64,000 nucleotides of DNA from Nageia nagi (Eukaryota > Pinophyta). Location: positions 114,328,001 through 114,392,000 of the forward strand of contig JBITNC010000001.1 in the NCBI GenBank assembly GCA_050084985.1. The letters run 5' to 3'. Position 1 is the stretch's first letter, and every line of letters starts with the position of its first letter. The translations under genes and the position numbers were made by a program. This document shows positions 58,195-64,000 of this stretch, piece after piece. The notes under the pieces are model-generated. The model did not search any database and was not told where the DNA came from. It saw only the letters and a list, made by a program, of their open reading frames with translations.

Positions 58195-58550
58195 ATCATT
58201 GGTACCATGCACTGAAGGTGTTGTTGGGAGAGACCAAGTATTCTACACCGGTTGATATCTAGGGACCTAGGTGTGTTTTCATAGAGATGTTAAGGGGAAC
58301 ATTGAGATATATGTTATTTTAGGGATTTTTAAGATTCTTGGGACTCCTAATGAAGAGGTGTGGCTCAAATGAGGGAGATGTCTAGGTGTCATATGTATTC
58401 TCAATGGAAGGATCATGAATGGAGAGAGTTGGTGCCTCATTTGGAGCATTTGGGTTTGGATCTATTGAAGAAATGTTGGTGTATGAGCCTTCAAAGAGAA
58501 TTTCAACATGATTACTTTGATGATGTTGATAAATCCCAATGGGAATTAAG
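58195..58550 (+). pseudogene. CDKB-type cyclin-dependent kinase pseudogene (C-terminal lobe)
   Basis: A fragment of a plant cyclin-dependent kinase, the cell-cycle kinase partner of cyclins. The parts of the C-lobe follow in order, but in three frames. They are LLGETKYSTPVDI (58221-58259) with the following Trp codon as TAG, EMLRGT (58284-58301), LGTPNEEVW (58337-58363), QWKDHEW..LVPHLEHLGLDLL (58402-58470), MLVYEPSKRIS (about 58472-58505) and HDYFDDVDKSQ (58508-58540). The HxYFD-x-x-DKSQ ending points to the B1 type. No introns are visible across these blocks, which suggests a processed copy. The N-lobe and the catalytic HRDLKPxN segment are absent. Confidence 0.82.
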
Positions 58551-60142
58551 AGGAGCAAAAGTTATCTATTATGTGGACCCCATGGCATACTCTCTAATAG
58601 CAAAAGTGTTTGATCATCAATGATAGGTATTAAAGATAATCAAATGTGTTCTATAGTATCAGTCACCAAGGTCAAAAAATAACATGCATGATCTTTAACT
58701 TCAACATCAAAGAGAAATATTCAAAATATTAAATAGTTAAAGAGTTTTTTTCTTCCATTATTCTTATTTTATCAATTTATTAATAATTCTAACATGTAGC
58801 TTCAACTCCTACAATGTATATAGTATACAAAAATCATTTTTTTATCTTATTGTTTATAATTTCACTCATAAAATTTTGCAAATTATCATAATAATTTGTA
58901 TAGAATCATAAAATATATAAAAAATAGAAAATAAATATCAAAATTTTACTTGGAATCATAATAATGATATATTTCATTATGTCTTTAGATGTTTTCTTTC
59001 CCATAACATCATCTCAAACTTTTATTAATGGATTTTTATTTCAATAATTTAGATAAAGAATATCATTTTAGCCATAATAGTATACTCATGGCATATTTTT
59101 AACCACAAAGAATATTTTTGAGCATAAGAGAAATAGGTCCTTCCCTATATGCATGGTAAATATGGTCAAAAATAAAATGAACCATAGGGAGAAATATGCA
59201 TGGAAATATACCATTCTTATGTAGTTGTATCACAATCTTTGTGAGCTTTATATATTAAGAAAGGAAGGTATACAATTAATAATAGTACATTTATACATGT
59301 ATAGACATATGAGTATTTGATTATAGAATGTCTAGAGTCATTACCTTATTTAAGGGTGGAAATGATAAGCTATTCTAGGGATGATTGGATCCTTGTGATC
59401 ATAACCATCCTATTGCACATGACATCGAGGATTAATGGTTATTGATGGACCATATCAAGGATGGTGATGTGGTATTGAGATTTTACCTTAGATGTGAGCC
59501 ATAAAATGAGGACAATGATCATCTAGCTACAATATTCTATAGATTTTAGATCTAGAGACATCAATAGTTTCTTGAGTTATATTATTTAAATTCATATTTA
59601 TGGTAGTTTTGGATAGAGGAAAGATATGTTAGATCTATACCATTACATCATATGGTGTATACAAGAGAGATAATTTGATCAATACATTTCCATATCCTAC
59701 TTCTATTTCAACTTGTATTAAGATAGAGCTAAATTCTCCATATATAAAATGGGATGATATTGATATATCCAAATTTATAGATAATTATCGAAGTGGCATC
59801 ATAGGGTACACAATAATCCCATTGGTATCATCAAGGATTCAAAGAAGGATATTGGATCAAAATACAATAAAATATATAATGAGAAGTATTCTTTGACTAA
59901 TGATGATGAGATGTATGATCAACTTATGCATACATAGATTGATCATGATAAAGTTGTACTACTAGACATGATATTATACAAAGTTGTATCCCTATGCTAT
60001 AGTATGTTATGGCATTATGGTGGTCAAGGTACATTTCCATTACTTGGTATTAATGATTTATGCCTAAATTAACTAAGGTTATGACTAATGCATGTGTTTA
60101 TTCACCTTGCAAGGATGATTGCTACTGTATGATGATAGAGAG
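58551..60142. other. AT-rich stretch without recognised gene
   Basis: A 73-codon open frame at 59675-59896 has no recognised similarity and no support. 59330-59560 has low-AT, coding-like texture but no family that I can name. Confidence 0.45.
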
Positions 60143-60860
60143 TGTTAACACCTAAAAAGGAATTTTAATTTAAATAAAATACCCCTTTCAAGTATTCATA
60201 ATAATTTATTTATTTAATTAATTAATTTATTAGTCCTATAATTGTGCACACTTATCTAGCTTTATGTTTTATGATAACAGATTGGTCTAAAGATAAGCCT
60301 ATGGAGTCTTGGCCAAAGGAGGAGGCTTGGCACTAGACCTACTATCTATAAAGGTAGAAGGATTATGCATGAGAAATCATGATATGATTGAAAATATTTT
60401 ATAGGTGGTAATATACTTGTATCATTCTTGATTGGTATTTCTCAATGCCACTTATCATATCTAAATTTTGTTATACATTGAGCTCTACATTCCTGCAATT
60501 TTTCTTGGCTATATGCACATGATATTTTGAGCATCAATGGTGTGATGATAACATCAAGTGAAAGGAAAAAGTGAACTAAAAAGGTATCCAAGTTATGTTG
60601 TTGGGATCCTAGCATCATCGCTAGGTTGAGTTTAGATTGGTGGCTTCATATTTCAAAGAAGCTTATCATTTGTCCTCTTGACCAATGATAGGTAAAGTAC
60701 AAGTTTGTATCTTTCGTTAATATAGGTTGATAGGTTAAAGTTAATTAGGATCATTATCATCTTTCATGTTATTGTTATTGACTATTATTTTGTTACTATT
60801 GGGATAAATTACATATATTAAATAACTCTAATATATTATTATTTTGATTATAAAAATTGA
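60143..60860 (+). mobile_element. Solo LTR of the Tat-like family
   Basis: It begins TGTTAACACCTAAAAAGGAA, the same start as the LTRs of the Tat-like element at 27567-35933. It follows them through the TTATTTATTTAATTAATTAA block, a CTATAAAGGTAG TATA region (60345), and CTCAATGCCACTTATCATATC. No internal region is attached on either side, so it is a solo LTR. The right end is approximate. Confidence 0.75.
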
Positions 60861-61384
60861 TGAACCTAACTTTATTTTGATACATTGCATTTTATGGAGT
60901 CTTTCATTGAAAATCCTATTTTTTATTTTATCTTCAGTTGTGATAATTCTTTACATTTTCATTGCTTGAAAATTGATGGATTTGAAGAAGATTTATTTTT
61001 GGTGAATTTTATTTTTTGAAAAAACCCTAGATTTTTAAGTTCATTTTATTCAATTTGGTAATCTCTAGCATTGCAAGATTTTATTCAAACTATAGATAAA
61101 TATAATTGGGAATTTTTATGATTTTTCAAGGTCTAGAATTGCATATTTTGATCAATATTAAAAATGTTTTGCAAAAAATATCATATTAAAAAGCCCTAAA
61201 TTTTAAAAATATTTTGCAACTATTTTGTGATTTATTTAATGATAAAAACTTGCCCAAACCTTATATATTCATGATAAGTAATTTTTAGAATGTAAGATTG
61301 GATTTATTTGCATGCAATTTTATGAAATTTTAGGTTGAATATTTTGTGGAATTTCATTTTTAAAGAAAGCATTGGATTTATAGG
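60861..61384. other. AT-rich spacer
   Basis: Nothing recognised. A lone AAACCCTAG word at 61023 is not a telomere array. Confidence 0.5.
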
Positions 61385-61707
61385 CTAACTCTCTTACAAG
61401 ACCTATTTCTTCCTCTCCTAATAGTAATCCTAGAGAATAACTTTACTTCAACTTTTTTTGATGTGTGATCTTAAAGAGAGGGCCTTCTATTTATAGGCCA
61501 AAATCCTCCCTTAGATCACCCTTTTAACCATTATACAAAGACATGACATGCTTTACCCTTTTACCCAAGGGACATGCTCATGAGAAGGAGTGTAGGACAA
61601 TCATATTAACTTAAATACTTAAGGTATCTAGGGATACCTTTTAGTATTGGTGAATTTATAAGAACAAATTTACAAAACCTTACAATAATGCATTATACAT
61701 TCCAAAA
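61385..61707 (-). repeat. Copia 3' LTR, truncated
   Basis: On the minus strand it starts TTTTGGAATGTATAATGC and contains GGCCTATAAATAGAAGG. The last 170 bp or so, compared with the plus-strand copy, are missing or unrecognisable. Confidence 0.8.
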
Positions 61708-61708
61708 C

Positions 61709-61717
61709 TCCCTCCTA
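61709..61717 (-). promoter_or_regulatory. Copia polypurine tract
   Basis: AGGAGGGAG on the minus strand, directly before the LTR. Confidence 0.75.
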
Positions 61718-62372
61718 ATGCAATATTAGGATAGAATAAATAAGAGAGAAGAAAGAGAGATTAAAAGTAGTTAATCAAAACTGATTTTAATATACATAAA
61801 GTAGTCATTCATTTGAAAGTTGAAATGATAAGCCTCTATGAGCCTTCATACCTAAAGTAATTAACTTGCAACCTCAAGAAGAAACTTGCAAGCTACAGGT
61901 AGCTCAAAATAAGGATTAGTTAGATGCATAATGCACACATTCATTTCAATAAGGATAAATGTATCAAGCAATGTCATCCATAAACTGATCAATTGTGCAC
62001 TATAAGAAATCACAAAGATTCTAAGATAATACTTATAGTCACCTATTGCATACAAAACATGTGTTGATTTTCATCATAAATAGAGCATGAAAAAATGCAA
62101 ATATGAGTTCCTCACACATGAATAACTAAATAATGCCAAAAGATACATATGAGTTCCTCAAATATGTATAAATAAATAGTGCAAAAAAGATGCATCATAC
62201 ACATATATGATTTCTTCCTATATGAAAAATTGAATAATAGTAATGATGGTCTATTATATGCTCAAGTGTACAAATACTTCATCATGCAAGAACTAGCCAA
62301 AATTACACACATAGATCAATATTATATTTAGATATTATGTTGTCATCACAAACATGAACTCAACATAAGAAT
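61718..62372 (-). other. Copia 3' untranslated region
   Basis: Colinear with 49767-50470 of the other copia copy, including repeated GAGTTCCTCA words (62106 and 62151). No gene. Confidence 0.7.
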
Positions 62373-63960
62373 TCAAACTTCACTCTCCCATGAGGGAAAC
62401 TTCACAAACCTAATATACTCCTTAAACTTATTGAACTAAGATTCAAGAAGGGGCTTGATGAATAAATCAATAGAGTTCATGGTAGATGAAAAATGCTACA
62501 AGTGTATGATGCCATCCAAAACCTTCTCCTTGATGAATTGGGTTTGGATTTCAACATGTTTTATTCTTTGATGAAAAATATGATTCTTAAATAAAGAAAT
62601 AGTTGACTAATTATCTAAAGAAATCTGATATGGGTGAGCTTGCTTATACCCAATTTCTTTTATAATATATTTAAGCCAAATAGCTTCTTGGGTTGTAACA
62701 AACATGGCTTCATATTTAGCTTCAATTGTGGAAAGAGAAATAGTAGGTTACTTCTTAGAAGTCCAAGAGATAGCACCTAAACCAATGCTAAACACATATG
62801 TAGAGGTTGATTTTTTATCATCTATATCTCCCCCATAGTTAAAATCTAAGAACCCTAAGAGAATAAATAAGGGCAACTTGAAATACTTGAGAGCAAAATC
62901 CTTTATCCTTGCAACATACCTCAAGATTTTCTTAACAACATTGAGGTATTCAACATATATTTTATTCCTAAAATATGCCATCAAATTCACTAAAAAGGCA
63001 ATATCTAGCTTGGAAATAGTCAAATAAAGAAGACTTCTAATTAATTTCCTATAAGTTGTAGTATGTTCCAACTGAGAATTATTGCTAAGAGACAAAGTGA
63101 TTCTAGGAGATACTAGGATCATAACATATTTGCACTCCTCCATTCCAAACTTTTACAATATGTTTAATACATACTTGGATTAACTAAGATATGTATAATC
63201 CTTGTATTGGTGCACTTGCATTCCAAAAAAATGTTGCCTTAAGTTTGGATATGCACTCTTGGATGATTTCATCATTATTCTCAGTTATCAAAAGATCATC
63301 CATGTAAAGGAGAATCAATAACATATCTTTTCTTTGATTGAGCACATATAGATCAAAGTAAGAGAAGCACTTGAAGAATTTAATATCTACAAACTACTTA
63401 TAATCTTAATGTATCAATATTTAGGTTCTTGCTTAAGTCCATACAATGACTTCTTTAGCTTGTATACAAATGATTATTTTCCTTCCACAACAAACTCTTC
63501 TAGTTGATTCATGTAGATTTTCACATATAAGTCACCATTGAGAAAAGCACTCTTGATGTTGAGTTGAAAAATTTTCCATACCTAAGCTACTAAAAGAGTA
63601 AAGATTATTTTGAAAGTGGGCATCTTGGCCATGGGAGCAAAGGTTTCATCATAATCAACTTTCTATTTTAGAAAAGCCTTTGGTTACTAACCTTACCTTG
63701 TATTTCTTAATATCCCTAATTGAATTGTACTTGACCTTATAGATACACTTATTACCAATCACATTCCTTTTAATGGGATAAGGAACCAAGTCCTAAGTTT
63801 GATTTTTTAGAAATGACTCTTACTTCACTTTCATGTCTTCCATCTAGCACTCATGCTTTGAAGCTTCTTTGAATGATGAGGGCTCATTTTTGTTATCAAT
63901 TTTTGTAAATAAGGATTTATTAAAGGTCATACTTCTTATTATCTTCTATGTTAGGGAATT
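62373..63960 (-). pseudogene. Copia pol: reverse transcriptase and RNase H (broken)
   Basis: Copia pol read leftward. The N-terminal side starts with SSFKEASKHEC (about 63840-63870) and KNQT.DLVPYPIKRNVIG, then KYKVRLVTKGF and VDYDETFAPMAKM. Next come LNIKSAFLNGDLYVKIYMNQ (catalytic Asp region), KLKKSLYGLKQEP and YMDDLLIT (near 63290-63315, the YxDD motif). RNase H follows in an open 131-codon stretch (62748-63143) with SLLYLTISKLDIAF, ILRYVARIKDFALKY, DFNYGGDIDDKKSTS and ISWTSKK, then LSTIEAKYEA. The end is VLDGIIHL and a TGA at 62373-62375. Stops and one frameshift near 63150 break it. Confidence 0.9.
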
Positions 63961-64000
63961 TTGATCCTAGGGTGACTTATCTACATTAATATACAACTAG

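Larger units (their letters stand above)
61385..64000 (-). mobile_element. Ty1/copia element, minus strand, runs off the right edge
   Basis: The same family as the copia element at 45433-50980, judged by LTR, 3' untranslated region and pol tail. Visible from the element's 3' end are a truncated 3' LTR (61385-61707), a polypurine tract (61709-61717), a 3' untranslated region and pol. Protease, integrase and gag would lie beyond 64000. Confidence 0.85.

Noticed and set aside
59675-59896. 73-codon open frame
   Set aside because: No recognised domain, no homologous copy in the window, no codon-level support.
61020-61040. AAACCCTAG as telomere repeat
   Set aside because: Single unit only, no tandem array.

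Overview
The window looks like intergenic DNA from a seed plant with a large, repeat-rich genome. It is strongly AT-rich and contains no intact host gene, rRNA, tRNA or CRISPR array that I can see. Almost everything is retrotransposon or Helitron debris. Most in-frame stops are TAG/TAA where the related copy or family has Gln or Trp, and CpG is scarce, which fits long-term cytosine methylation and deamination. I cannot place the species; a gymnosperm or other large-genome plant is a guess.

Layout. 1-25251 is a tandem array of one Ty3/gypsy family (called Gy here): internal copy GyA (1-9516), a single LTR-A (9517-10928), internal copy GyB (10929-21884), LTR-B (21885-23305), a short 3' tail of a third internal copy GyC (23306-23985), and LTR-C (to 25251). 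Gy encodes Gag, protease, an extra RNase H placed before the reverse transcriptase (RT), then RT, RNase H and integrase. After integrase comes an extra sense ORF of about 1280 codons with an SV40-type nuclear localisation motif, an Asp run and a coiled-coil end. 25252-27362 is AT-rich with no clear gene.

27363-44870 is a nested nest. A small non-autonomous LTR element (LTR about 0.9 kb, internal 675 bp) has its 5' LTR split by a minus-strand Tat-like Ty3/gypsy element (27567-35933) and its 3' LTR split by a plus-strand L1-type LINE (about 37351-43955). 44876-52800 is an old minus-strand gypsy remnant interrupted by a Ty1/copia element (45433-50980, target duplication ATCTA) whose pol is almost wholly deleted.

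52800-60142 holds an unrecognised coding-like fragment (53150-53767), a long hairpin (54072-54227), a minus-strand Helitron Rep/helicase remnant (54400-56270) and a processed CDKB-type kinase pseudogene (58195-58550). 60143-60860 is a solo LTR of the Tat-like family. 61385-64000 is a minus-strand copy of the same copia family, which still carries RT and RNase H and runs off the right edge.

The points most worth following are the Gy domain order, its extra ORF with the NLS, and U3 tandem repeats whose core octamers all look like deaminated TGACGTCA.
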